Shown: positions 1-9,549 of the stretch, one piece after another
Layout of the letters: the number at the start of each line of letters is the position of its first letter
How positions within the stretch are numbered: position 1 is the first letter of the stretch
NCBI RefSeq assembly: GCF_001424305.1
Contig: NZ_LMPD01000006.1
Location: forward strand, 130,490 to 194,489
DNA: 64,000 nucleotides
Source: Pedobacter sp. Leaf176
GTDB lineage: Bacteria; Bacteroidota; Bacteroidia; Sphingobacteriales; Sphingobacteriaceae
Reading direction: 5' to 3'
Translations under genes and position numbers: made by a program
Notes under the pieces: model-generated
Told to the model about the DNA's origin: nothing
The model's input: only the letters and a program-made list of their open reading frames with translations
Databases searched by the model: none

Positions 1-842
1 AAGTTCATGTTAAGAGGAATTCGTGTTGCATTTACGTCAGTAATAAAGTCTTCAAACACGGTTTCTCTGGCACCTGCCCACATCATAATACGCTGTTTAT
101 CATCGCCAACAGCGGTGTAGGCTGTTTCGCTGTCTAGAAAACAACTTTTATAGAAATCGTACTGAATTTCTGTGGTATCTTGAAACTCGTCTAGAAAAAC
201 GAAATGATAGGTTTGCTGGAGAAATCTTCTAATTTTTGGATTTTTATTAATGATGTAATCAGCTAATCGCATTATCATAGTGAACGATAATTTTGATTGA
301 TGAATCATTTTCTGCCAAACCTTATTTCTTATATTTTCGCCAACATTGTTAGCGGAGTGCGGTAATTGCGTATTATGAAGTCTAAGGATGGTGTCTCTGT
401 TTGTTGTATTATAATAATTAATGTCTTCAGCTTCATATAAATCTAAAATGGATTGATCTCTTATTAAGACATCATATTCTGAACCTATTTTGTATTCAGT
501 AGGGAGGGCTTGTTTGAAGCGGTCTAATAACTGTTTTGCAAACGAATCGAAGGTTAAAGAGTCAAAACGATTGGATAATTCATCTCCGCAACGAAGCCTT
601 ACTCTGTCTTTCAGATTGTACGCGGCATCTCTTTTAAAACTTATTGCCAATATTTTATGAGGAAATTTGCAAGTATTCGTTTGCAAAAGAAAGCAAGCTT
701 TTTGCGCTAAAAGTTCTGTTTTTCCTGCACCTGGACCGGCAACAACAAGATTGTTTTCAACGCTGGTCGCAACCTTAAGGGCATTTTCTTCAAGATTCAT
801 TCCATCTGTTGGAATCCATTCTTGAGTTTTAATTGGCTTCAT
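1..842 (-). CDS. UvrD/PcrA-type superfamily 1 DNA helicase, C-terminus outside window (Gabija GajB-like)
   Basis: An open frame runs on the minus strand from ATG at 840-842 through the left edge, so only about 280 N-terminal residues are visible. I read a Walker A stretch VAGPGAGKTE near residue 33 and the SF1 motif II DEFQDT further on, followed by GDDKQRIMMWAGA, which fits motif III of UvrD-like helicases. The start overlaps the last 14 bases of the upstream nuclease gene (829-842), so the two are translationally coupled. In Gabija systems and in class-2 OLD loci an OLD nuclease is followed by a UvrD-like helicase in this order. The family call is secure. A role in phage defence is inferred from the pairing. 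Confidence 0.85.
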   Translation of the reverse strand, partial: MKPIKTQEWIPTDGMNLEENALKVATSVENNLVVAGPGAGKTELLAQKACFLLQTNTCKFPHKILAISFKRDAAYNLKDRVRLRCGDELSNRFDSLTFDSFAKQLLDRFKQALPTEYKIGSEYDVLIRDQSILDLYEAEDINYYNTTNRDTILRLHNTQLPHSANNVGENIRNKVWQKMIHQSKLSFTMIMRLADYIINKNPKIRRFLQQTYHFVFLDEFQDTTEIQYDFYKSCFLDSETAYTAVGDDKQRIMMWAGARETVFEDFITDVNATRIPLNMN

Positions 843-2844
843 CTGCTCTATTTGGTTTTAGAAGAGAGGATATGCAATCAAAAATCTCTGTAAATACTTG
901 AGGTAAATTACCCTTTGTTTCTTCATCGGTCATAGATGACAAAACTTGAATGTGAGTTGTCGGTTTTCCTCGTCCCAAAAAATGATAATTATACCAAATC
1001 ATTAGTTTTTTTCCATCTTCAGAGTAGGTTTCCGCCGTTGCATTTTCCGACTTTAAAGTTGCTTGAATTGCAACGTTTACTTTATCATTAAACTCATCAG
1101 GTTTTTCTATTTCATCAGGAATTCTTGGTCCACCACTAGTTGGAATAGCTTTTTTATAAAATTCCGGATAATGGGTAAGCATTAGGAAATCTAAATCAAG
1201 TGGATTAGAATAAAAAATATTATGCTTCATCAAAAAATCCACCCAGCTATTCATGTTTTCAATAGCATTCTCTTCTATTAAACTCCAGGTATGCATTTTT
1301 TCAAGTTCCTCATCAGACAATATACCAGTTGTAGTTTTTAAGATGTCTTCCTTATTAATACCTACCTTAATTAATTGTTTAAGAGCATATTTTATTCTCC
1401 CCCAACCGCCACCTTCTCTTTCTACGTCCAAATCTAAAAGCGTTACGTAAGGAATATGTAGTGTTTCTAATAACTTCCAAATATGATTTACGAATCGGTG
1501 CCCGAGCGGAGCAAAAGTGATAATGTTGTCATCAAAATCAACTTCCATCACCTCCATAAGCCGATTAAAAATAACCTCTTCGCTATCACCTTCACCAATT
1601 ACAACAAGTCTTGCAAAATATAGTTCCGGATAATTGTGTACAGCCTCTTTTACGTATTTATATGCCTCATCTGTTTTTTTAGGGAGTAATATTTTATTTA
1701 CTTCAGTTTCATATTTTTCGGTAATTCTAAAGTGCAGAATGCTTTCAGGATTTAATCTTTTTACAATTGCGGGTGTATGTGAAGAAAGTAAGACTTGTGA
1801 GTTATCTTTACCAGCAATTGTTTTTAGTATTTTTATTACCCTACCTAAGAGTTGCGGAGCAATATGGTTCTCTGGTTCCTCTATTGCTAATATAGTAAGT
1901 AAGGGACGATTTATACCTATATTTTCTTCATCTTCATTTTCGGATAATTTTTCTTCTATATCTAATAATGCACATACTAGTGTTAAATAAAATAGTGAAC
2001 GATAACCTTCCCCTAGTTCATCAATCTTATAGGTTTTGTGTGTACCAGTAGGGCTAAACGATATTTCTAGTTTTTTTAAGATAGAATCGAAATCACTCCC
2101 GCCAAAGCCAAGAGTGGTATCTTTATAGCGCTCATCCTTATGAAATTGCTGCCAGAATTCTGTAATAGAAGTTTGAACAGTACTAAATTCTGACAAGCCT
2201 CTAAAAGCATCATTTATTTGCTCTATTTTTCCATCAAATTCTGTTTTAAAAGAATCATCCCATTTTATCTTTTTTAATACACGAAATAAAATACTCCCTG
2301 ATACGTACTTTAATTGTTCTGCAGGCCGCCGAATAGCTGGCACATAAAGTATCTGTATCAGACGCCTAAAATGATTTGGAAATATTTGCTTGCTTTGCTC
2401 TTCTTCGGAAGTACCTTCAGCAACTTTTATAAAATAAATTTTATAATCAACCTCACCTTCAGGTTCGTATTCAGATCTTTTCCAAGTAGCTTCAAGTCGC
2501 AAACGGAGATATGGATTTTCATTTTCTTCATCCACTACCATATCACTGAAGAAATGCGGGATTGCTTCTTTCTCATCTTCAGCAAAATCAATTATAACCT
2601 CAATGGACAGGAATCTTTCCGTTATTTCATCAGGTTTTTCTTCTTTGCCAACATGAAAATCTTGACGAAAAATTTCTCGGTCGGCTAAGGATTGCCCGAA
2701 CAACTTCCTCAATGCTTCGAGAGAAGTGGTTTTACCGGCACTATTAAGTCCAATAAAGCCAACTAGTTTTTCATCGATTGGAATTTTGACTTCATCTGGC
2801 CCGAATGACCTAAATCCTTTAATTTTTAAAGCGCTTATTTTCAT
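829..2844 (-). CDS. OLD-family ATPase with TOPRIM nuclease domain (class 2 OLD / Gabija GajA-like)
   Basis: A 671-residue SMC/RecF-like ATPase fused to a TOPRIM nuclease. Walker A GLNSAGKT lies at residues 32-39, an ABC-signature-like GEGYRS near 278-283, Walker B LTILAIEEPE at 316-325 and a switch histidine at 356 (SSHTPA). The TOPRIM part shows the acidic motif IGEGDSEE (Glu418, Glu422) and the DLD motif at 471-473, the expected metal ligands of OLD nucleases. The protein is somewhat longer than the ~580-residue GajA prototype. It starts 18 bp after sbcC on the same strand and overlaps the downstream UvrD helicase by 14 bp. I infer an ATP-regulated DNA nuclease working with that helicase. 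Retron or PARIS association is not supported by the neighbours. Confidence 0.85.
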   Translation of the reverse strand: MKISALKIKGFRSFGPDEVKIPIDEKLVGFIGLNSAGKTTSLEALRKLFGQSLADREIFRQDFHVGKEEKPDEITERFLSIEVIIDFAEDEKEAIPHFFSDMVVDEENENPYLRLRLEATWKRSEYEPEGEVDYKIYFIKVAEGTSEEEQSKQIFPNHFRRLIQILYVPAIRRPAEQLKYVSGSILFRVLKKIKWDDSFKTEFDGKIEQINDAFRGLSEFSTVQTSITEFWQQFHKDERYKDTTLGFGGSDFDSILKKLEISFSPTGTHKTYKIDELGEGYRSLFYLTLVCALLDIEEKLSENEDEENIGINRPLLTILAIEEPENHIAPQLLGRVIKILKTIAGKDNSQVLLSSHTPAIVKRLNPESILHFRITEKYETEVNKILLPKKTDEAYKYVKEAVHNYPELYFARLVVIGEGDSEEVIFNRLMEVMEVDFDDNIITFAPLGHRFVNHIWKLLETLHIPYVTLLDLDVEREGGGWGRIKYALKQLIKVGINKEDILKTTTGILSDEELEKMHTWSLIEENAIENMNSWVDFLMKHNIFYSNPLDLDFLMLTHYPEFYKKAIPTSGGPRIPDEIEKPDEFNDKVNVAIQATLKSENATAETYSEDGKKLMIWYNYHFLGRGKPTTHIQVLSSMTDEETKGNLPQVFTEIFDCISSLLKPNRADEAN

Positions 2845-2862
2845 GTCTATACTTTTTTATAT

Positions 2863-5800
2863 TTAGTTTCCCAAAACCTCCACCTTACTCTTCCCGCTCT
2901 GCTGCTTACTCACTTTAATCTGGACCGGAATCCTTTCCGTCATTTCCTGTACATGCGAAATGACACCTACTTTGCGACCCTGATTATGCAATCTTTCCAA
3001 AGCATCCATTGCGATATTGAGCGTGGTAGGATCTAAGGAGCCAAAACCTTCGTCAATAAATAAGGATTCTACTTTCATTCGGCTGGATGATAAAGAGGCG
3101 AGGCCCAGAGCTAAGGCAAGTGATACCAGGAATGATTCGCCGCCGGAAAGCGAATAAACGGTACGCACTTCATCGCCCATATCCTGATCGACCACCTGTA
3201 GGCCAAGTGATGATGGAATACGCTCGATTTTGTATCGGGTGGTTAGTGCCTTTAAGTGTGTATTGGCATAACCCAGCAGAACATCAAGTGTATATTCCTG
3301 GGCAATCTGGCGGAATTTTTTACCGTCGGCGGAACCGATGATTTCATTCAGTTTACTCCAGTTTTCTGTAATGGCGGCTTGCGCTGTGATTTCTTTAAGT
3401 AGGTCGCCGATTTTGTTCTTATTGGCTTTATCTTGCTGTAGGCGGAAACTATTTTCCCCTTTTTGATGTTTCTTTTGTTCTAATTCTGTTTTGGCAGTAC
3501 CATTGAGGGCCAAAAGTTCTTCAAGCGTTTGGTCGGTGGCAGCATGTTGCAAATGGTTGTCCATCGCTTGTTTTCGTTCGCTAAGAATGGTGTTCGCTTT
3601 GTTTACCTCTTCCGCAATGGTTTGTAGCGCTGCCCGCTCTTTATGGATCCAATCGTTACTTAATGCCAACAACTCATGAAGTGTTGCAATGCTGAGTGAT
3701 TGATTGTTTTGCTGATTGTAATTGTTAATCCAGTCCTGTATTTTTTGTGCTGACTTTTGGGCCTCAATTTCCAAGGCACTTAAGGTAGCCGTTAATTCTT
3801 CTCTTTGGGTATGCGCCTTTGTATGCTCAATATTGAGTTGTTGTTGCTTGGTTTTAAGCTGCTCTAATTTTTGTTGCGCCTCTTCAATGGCTTGTTTAAG
3901 GGCGTTTTCAGTTATGGTTACAGGTTGTCCGTTAAATATCGCTTTGCGTTGCTCCACCAGGCCGAGATAGATTTTGTGTTGCGCCAGGTGGGTTTCGGTT
4001 TTTTTATCTGCTTCTGCAGAAAGGTTTTTAGCCTGGTTTTCCAATTCTTTTAATGTGGCAGCTAACGCTGCTAGCTGAGGGGTATATTGCGCTAGTTTTT
4101 CATCGTTTTCTTTCCAATTACGGGCGAAACTGTCAATGCGTTCTAGAAAAGGTAATGGGGCAGTTTTCCAATTTGCCATCCAGTCTTCGGCCGTAAAATA
4201 AGGCGAAAGCAATTGTTCTACAGCATTAAGGTCGGTATTTGCTTTAGCTTGGTCAGTTGTTTTGCTACTTTGTTGCTCTTTATAAACCGCCACCCTGTTT
4301 TGAAGATCCTTTATTTGATTGGCAAGCTTGTCTGTTTGTTCCTTTAGCTGGTCTATCTGGGTTTTGGCCGTCTCAAGTTGCTGCTTTTTATCATTATGTG
4401 CTTTGATTTGCGCTAATAAATCACTTTGTTTAACCTTTAGCACCTGTAAATTTTCTTCGAGCCATTCTGCTTTGTTTGCAGCGGCGATGTTATGGCTTTC
4501 TTTGGCAATATCGAATTGTTCCCAGGCTTGCTTTTTATCGGCCAATGCTAATTTTTTTGTTGCAATAGCTTCGTTTTGTTCTTTGATTACTTGCTTTAGC
4601 GTGGTGCACTCTTTAATTAAAATATCATGTTGGCTATGGCAAAGCAGGTAATTATGCTCTTTTTCTTGGTAGGATTTTTCCAATTGGGCCAACACGTTTT
4701 CCAATTGTGGATTTCGTATTACGTAAGGATGGCTGATGCTACCACACACGGGGCATGGCTCTTCTTCAATCAAAGCAGCTCTAAGTGTTTCCACATTTTC
4801 GGTAGATGCCAAACGAGCTTGCTGTAGCATTTGGTAGGCGGTTTCTTTCTGCGTTTTTATAACTGGAAGCTGTTCGGTCAATGTAGCTAATGCTTCTTTT
4901 TTGGTCTGCTCATTAGTGAGGTCTTGTTGTTGCTTGCGGTTCAGACTTTCTAATTCAGTAAAAGCGTGATCAAACAGTTGCCAGTTAACCTGTGCTTTTA
5001 TCACATTTTCTACCTGCTGTTCGGTTTCGATTTTCGCGAGGTTTAATTTTTCGATAGGGATCAATAGCAGTTCCTTAGCCTGGGCTTCATGGTTTTTCTT
5101 TAGCTTTTCCAAACCTGCTAACTGCTCGTTCCAATTAAGTTCAATGGCTGTCTTTTCATCTTCGGCTGTTTTTACGGTTTCCTTTAATTTGGTCAGCGCC
5201 AACTCAGCAGCATGTAAAGTGTCTAAAAACTTTTGTGCATCCTGCAGTTTCGATAGTATCAGGTCTTTATTTTCGGCAATTGCGCTGCGGTCGAGGTTTG
5301 CTTTTTGCCAATCGGTAATTGTTTTAATGTTTGTTTCAAGATTTTTGTGTTCTTTTTGCTTTGCAACCAGTGCTGTAAAATGTTGAGCATTGATTGTAGC
5401 GGCCTTTTCAGCTTCCTGCTGAAGTTGTTCAAGCTGTTCTTTTTTCTCGCCTATTAGTGTATCCAACTTTTTCGCCTGTTCCAACAGGGGCAGCGCATCG
5501 CTTAGGGTTTTGTTTTTTGCGCTGAGGTTATTTTCTGCCGCCTGGAGTTTGATTACTACCGCTTCTTTTTGAGCAAGCAGTTTGTTAATGGTTTCTTTTA
5601 GTGCTTCAACAACAGTTGTTTTGTTGGTGTGCTGATCTTGAGCGTGTTTTAAAGCATCTGCCCAGCTTCTGGTTTGTTGGGCATGTTCGGTGAGTAGCAA
5701 TTTTTGTTGGCGTGGCAAAGCCGTCTCTTTCGCTGCTGTAGCCACCTGTATTGAAGTTTCGGCCGCATAGTAGGCACTTTTAAACCTGGCAAGCTGCTCG

Positions 5801-6597
5801 TGCCAGGCAATTGCTGCATTTAGTTGCTCGATATCTTTTTCCAGCTTAGTAATCTGCGAGGTTAAGGTCTCCTGATTGGCTGATAGGGCTTCTAACTCTT
5901 CCGCTGTTAGCGTTATGATGCCTTCTTTTCTGAGTTCGATTTCACGGAGCAGTTGTTCTTCCAGTTTATATTTTTCATAAATCTTTTTAGAGATTTCAGA
6001 ATAGATGTGTGTTCCGGTCAGTTTTTCGAGCAAAGAAGATTTTTCGTCTCTATTGGCTTTCATAAAAGCGGTAAAATCACCTTGTGCCAATAATACCGAT
6101 CGGGTAAATTGCTCAAAGTTTAAGCCCACAAGCCGTACAATTTCATTTAAGGTTTCTTGCTTTTTGCCTGGAATGTTGACATTGGAAGTGATGTTTTTCA
6201 GCGTAACTGAGTCAGATTGCATGCTGCCTTCCGCCTTATTTCTTGCCCGTCGCACACTCCAGGTGGCCCGGTAGTATTGCCCGTCTATACCTTTAAAATC
6301 GACTTCTGCAAAACCATCGGCCGTTCCGTCCCGCAAAATACTGCGTACATCTCCCTGGCTAAGTGTGCTGCCCTGTACATCTTTAATTTCAATTCCTGTT
6401 TCTCTCGCTTGCAGGTATCTTGGTGTTTTGCCATAGAGGGCAAGGCAAAGGGCATCTAATATGGTCGATTTTCCGGCTCCGGTTGCTCCGGTAATGGCAA
6501 ATATACCAGCCGAACATAGGGGTTCTGCTGTAAAGTCGATTTCAGTCGTTCCTTCTAATGAGGTCAGGTTTTTGATGCGTATTGCTAATATCTTCAT
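2863..6597 (-). CDS. sbcC: Exonuclease subunit SbcC (Rad50-like)
   Basis: A 1244-residue SMC-like ATPase. The N-terminus MKILAIRIKNLTSLEG is followed by Walker A GATGAGKST (37-45). Long Gln/Lys/Glu-rich coiled coils flank a central zinc hook CPVCG near residue 615. The C-terminal lobe carries the ABC signature LSGGESFLVSLALALGLA and Walker B LFIDEGFGSLDP. With SbcD it forms the complex that cleaves DNA hairpins and processes double-strand-break ends. The start lies 1 bp after the sbcD stop, the usual sbcDC order. The downstream OLD-type nuclease begins 18 bp past its stop, so all four genes may be co-transcribed. Confidence 0.95.
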   Translation of the reverse strand: MKILAIRIKNLTSLEGTTEIDFTAEPLCSAGIFAITGATGAGKSTILDALCLALYGKTPRYLQARETGIEIKDVQGSTLSQGDVRSILRDGTADGFAEVDFKGIDGQYYRATWSVRRARNKAEGSMQSDSVTLKNITSNVNIPGKKQETLNEIVRLVGLNFEQFTRSVLLAQGDFTAFMKANRDEKSSLLEKLTGTHIYSEISKKIYEKYKLEEQLLREIELRKEGIITLTAEELEALSANQETLTSQITKLEKDIEQLNAAIAWHEQLARFKSAYYAAETSIQVATAAKETALPRQQKLLLTEHAQQTRSWADALKHAQDQHTNKTTVVEALKETINKLLAQKEAVVIKLQAAENNLSAKNKTLSDALPLLEQAKKLDTLIGEKKEQLEQLQQEAEKAATINAQHFTALVAKQKEHKNLETNIKTITDWQKANLDRSAIAENKDLILSKLQDAQKFLDTLHAAELALTKLKETVKTAEDEKTAIELNWNEQLAGLEKLKKNHEAQAKELLLIPIEKLNLAKIETEQQVENVIKAQVNWQLFDHAFTELESLNRKQQQDLTNEQTKKEALATLTEQLPVIKTQKETAYQMLQQARLASTENVETLRAALIEEEPCPVCGSISHPYVIRNPQLENVLAQLEKSYQEKEHNYLLCHSQHDILIKECTTLKQVIKEQNEAIATKKLALADKKQAWEQFDIAKESHNIAAANKAEWLEENLQVLKVKQSDLLAQIKAHNDKKQQLETAKTQIDQLKEQTDKLANQIKDLQNRVAVYKEQQSSKTTDQAKANTDLNAVEQLLSPYFTAEDWMANWKTAPLPFLERIDSFARNWKENDEKLAQYTPQLAALAATLKELENQAKNLSAEADKKTETHLAQHKIYLGLVEQRKAIFNGQPVTITENALKQAIEEAQQKLEQLKTKQQQLNIEHTKAHTQREELTATLSALEIEAQKSAQKIQDWINNYNQQNNQSLSIATLHELLALSNDWIHKERAALQTIAEEVNKANTILSERKQAMDNHLQHAATDQTLEELLALNGTAKTELEQKKHQKGENSFRLQQDKANKNKIGDLLKEITAQAAITENWSKLNEIIGSADGKKFRQIAQEYTLDVLLGYANTHLKALTTRYKIERIPSSLGLQVVDQDMGDEVRTVYSLSGGESFLVSLALALGLASLSSSRMKVESLFIDEGFGSLDPTTLNIAMDALERLHNQGRKVGVISHVQEMTERIPVQIKVSKQQSGKSKVEVLGN

Positions 6598-6598
6598 C

Positions 6599-7832
6599 TT
6601 ATTCGGCTGTTTGATTTACTTCCTGCGCTACTTTTTGGAAGAGTTGCAGGATTTCGGTTGGCACATCACTATTGTATCTGGATTGGTATATTTTGCCAAA
6701 TACGTCGATCGGTTGCAATTCGTTTAGTTTTTCGGGCGTGATAAATTCTTGCGCTTCTTTTGTGGTAGCTGGGTATTTCACATCTATTTTGGCAAGTTTT
6801 ACTCTTTTGCCTGTCAGTGCGGTTTCTATTTTATAGCGCAGGGCAGGTTCGGGTCCTTAGTAATACCCTTACTTCAAGATAAGGGGATGTTTCTACAGCT
6901 AAATCCTTCGTTGGCAATTGATCTAACAGGGCTATAACCTCATGCAGTGGCTGATGTTTTAATGGAACTCTTTGAAGTGGTACAAATACCGGAATTTCTA
7001 TAGCTTCGAGGTTGCTGATTTCCTGATCGAGTTCAAAAATGATAACCTGATGTTTGTAATTTAATTCTGAAAAAGACATAGGCAATGGACTGCCCGAATA
7101 GCGAATATGCTCTTTTCCGCCAATGCGTTGCGCTTTATGGATGTGGCCTAGTGCTACGTATTTGATGTCGGGGTGAAAAGCTGCGGCCGAAACGCACTCC
7201 ACACCACCCATAATGAGCCTTTCGGTTTTGTCCAGTTCAGTAATTTCGGCATGTTGTGTATGTAAATGTCCCATCGCAATAATGCTTTGCCCGTCTTGCT
7301 TTTTCTGCGCTGCATATTCAAAAGCCTCTTTATATAATGCGGTAACGCCTTCACTATAAGGATTGGCGCAGTCAGCAATAGTAGGGTAGTCGCCCATACG
7401 CAAAAAGGGTATGGCTAAGCACCACACTTTTATGTTGCCATCTTTATCATGGAGCGGAATGGTGAGTTTTTCATAATCGATATTTCCATCCGCATCCTTT
7501 TCAACCAGGCCAATGATGTGCACATTAGAAGATTCCAGTAAAGGCTTTGGAGCTTCTAAACGGGAAGCTGAATCGTGATTGCCTGCCGTGATTATAACCT
7601 GTAGGGCTGGATTGTTGGTTGTAGCCTGCTTCAGGAAGGTATAGAACATCCGGATCGATTGAGCCGAGGGATTGGATATATCGAAAACATCGCCGCTGAT
7701 AAGCAGGACATCGATTTGTTTTGTTTGTAACGTTTGTATCAGCCAGTAAAGGAACTGTTGGTGTTCATAGCTACGATCGTATTCGTGAAATAACTGGCCT
7801 ATGTGCCAGTCTGCAGTATGGAGGATTTTCAT
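6599..7832 (-). pseudogene. sbcD: Exonuclease subunit SbcD (Mre11-like), frameshifted near the C-terminus
   Basis: The main frame starts with ATG at 7832 and has every Mre11-type phosphoesterase motif: HTADWHIG, SGDVFD, GNHDS, MGHLHTQHAE and GHIHKAQ. It ends early at 6831 after the unnatural tail LLRTRTCPAL. In another frame the sequence continues as GPEPALRYKIETALTGKRVK and runs to the stop at 6599, which restores the normal C-terminal capping region and leaves 1 bp to sbcC. One shift at about 6855-6861 joins the two. The truncated product (333 residues) keeps all catalytic motifs but loses about 75 residues. This may be a real mutation or a sequencing error. Confidence 0.85.
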
Positions 7833-8187
7833 TTGGCAATTTTATTTCAGAAGATAAATATGATTCCTCTTAAAAGAAGGATTCAGGCATTTATTCTTCC
7901 ATTTTCAGGCAATATAAATATGGCTATCGCAAATAAGACAGCTGGTAGTTAGATACTGATATCACTGAGTATCTTTCGTTAAAATTAAATTATATGCTAA
8001 GGGAAATAGCGCTTAAATGGTTGGTATTTCATTGAGATCGAGTTGGTTAATTCAAAGCAAGTATAAGCAATAAATTAAAGATTTGTAGATTAAATACTAT
8101 TATTTATTATTCTCCCTTCAGCGAAATCGCTTTTAACTTTTTTCCGATAATTCTTCCTCTTTTTGCGCATGCCTAAGCATTATGTTT

Positions 8188-8251
8188 GCCACGGAAGCAC
8201 AAAAAACACGAAAAACTTTAATCTCCTCCGTGATTTCTGTGTTTCCGTGGC
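8188..8251. repeat. Imperfect inverted repeat, 23-base arms, in the 800-bp gap upstream of the DinB gene
   Basis: Left arm 8188-8210 begins GCCACGGAAGCAC and right arm 8229-8251 ends GTGTTTCCGTGGC. The arms match as inverted repeats with about four mismatches around an 18-base loop. It may be a dispersed intergenic element of this genus. The rest of 7833-8632 shows no convincing gene. A second small palindrome, CAAGCGGGTCGCTTG, sits at 8422-8436. Confidence 0.6.
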
Positions 8252-8632
8252 TAATTAATTTTTGCAAATGTTTTAAAAGCAATTTCCATGATTCGCCCTT
8301 AGCTTTTTTATAATTTGTTAAAAATAGATTAATGCATTTCCATTTTATTACGGAAAACCGTAAACAAAAACTATAGTGATGGAAAATATAAAGTTGCTTT
8401 GGTAGGAAAGCATATTAGTCACAAGCGGGTCGCTTGCGCGAGATTATGTAGATTGAATTATTCAACTGATTTTTATTTCTAAACATATAAGTCAGAAATG
8501 ATATAATTTAAGCTAATTCGGATACGAGCTACAAGTTCGCACCAGACTGGGGTTTTGTCCGGTGGCCTATTGATTTGAATAAAAACTGAATTTCTTTTTA
8601 ATTGTTGTAGTTAAGCGATAATAAAATCGAAT

Positions 8633-9106
8633 ATGGAAAACAAAGAAATATTAATTGCCGAACTTAAAAAGTTATTAAACGGGGGTTCCGCGCATGTGGG
8701 TTTTAAAGATGCAGTTAAAGGTTTACCTTTCGAATTACTGGGTAAAATACCCGAAAATTTGCCATACAGCATCTGGCAATTGGTAGAACACATCCGAATT
8801 GCCCAATGGGATATGTTGGAATTTAGTAAAGATGGAAACCATAAATCGCCAAAATGGCCCGATGAATACTGGGTTGAAGCGCTTGCCCCATCAGAGGAGG
8901 GAAAATGGTTAGAATCATTAAAGCAGATAGATGATAACCTCCAGGAATTTATTAGACTTATTGAATCGGAAGATTTGTTTGGGAAAATTCCCCATGGCGA
9001 CGGACAAAATATTTTACGTGAAGCTTTGCAAATCGCTGATCACAATGCTTATCATGTTGCAGAAATCGTTGTCATCCGTCGTCTGCTCGGTGCCTGGAAA
9101 TCATAA
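8633..9106 (+). CDS. DinB-family putative metal-dependent protein
   Basis: A 157-residue helical protein with the DinB/YfiT four-helix-bundle pattern. A first histidine lies in LVEHIRIAQWDM, followed by the aromatic KWPDEYW loop, and the paired histidines are in DHNAYHVAEIV near the C-terminus. In this superfamily three histidines bind a metal, often nickel, zinc or iron, and some members are thiol-dependent S-transferases. The substrate here cannot be told. The ATG is preceded by an AT-rich leader without a strong ribosome-binding site. A VOC-family gene follows 13 bp downstream, so the two are probably co-transcribed. Confidence 0.85.
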   Translation: MENKEILIAELKKLLNGGSAHVGFKDAVKGLPFELLGKIPENLPYSIWQLVEHIRIAQWDMLEFSKDGNHKSPKWPDEYWVEALAPSEEGKWLESLKQIDDNLQEFIRLIESEDLFGKIPHGDGQNILREALQIADHNAYHVAEIVVIRRLLGAWKS

Positions 9107-9119
9107 AATGTAAATCGCT

Positions 9120-9515
9120 ATGTTAAAAAATTCAAAAGGGTTTAGTTCGTTTTCGGTAAACGACGTTCCAAAAGCAAAAGATTTTTACCAGAACAGCCTT
9201 GGATTAACCGTTAAAGATAACCCGATGGGCTTAATCGAACTGGAAATACCGGGTTCTTCGAACGTTCTTGTCTATCCAAAACCTAATCACGAGCCGGCAA
9301 CTTTCACCGTGCTGAACTTTCCGGTTGATGACATTGAGGCGACCGTTGATGACTTAACTAATAAGGGCATCTCTTTTGAACAATATGATGAAGAATATCT
9401 TAAAACCGATGAAAAAGGAATTTCGAAAGATAACGGCGGACCAAGCATTGCCTGGTTTAAGGATCCCGCCGGCAACATTCTGTCGGTCATTCAAATAGAC
9501 GCCTCATCCAAATAA
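9120..9515 (+). CDS. VOC superfamily protein (glyoxalase/bleomycin-resistance fold)
   Basis: A 131-residue protein with two beta-alpha-beta-beta-beta modules typical of the vicinal oxygen chelate fold. The first module has FSVNDVPKAKDFYQNSLGL and the second has FPVDDIEATVDDL and ends WFKDPAGNILSVIQ. The last motif is the usual C-terminal signature of bleomycin-resistance/glyoxalase-like proteins. The specific substrate or thiol is unknown. It follows the DinB gene by 13 bp. DinB and VOC genes are both often linked to thiol or electrophile detoxification, but here that is only an inference. Confidence 0.85.
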   Translation: MLKNSKGFSSFSVNDVPKAKDFYQNSLGLTVKDNPMGLIELEIPGSSNVLVYPKPNHEPATFTVLNFPVDDIEATVDDLTNKGISFEQYDEEYLKTDEKGISKDNGGPSIAWFKDPAGNILSVIQIDASSK

Positions 9516-9549
9516 AAAGGCTAGTAGCATGAATTCCTTATTAAATAAT

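Noticed and set aside
6831..6870. Programmed ribosomal frameshift in sbcD
   Set aside because: I see no slippery heptamer or stimulatory stem, so mutation or sequencing error is simpler.
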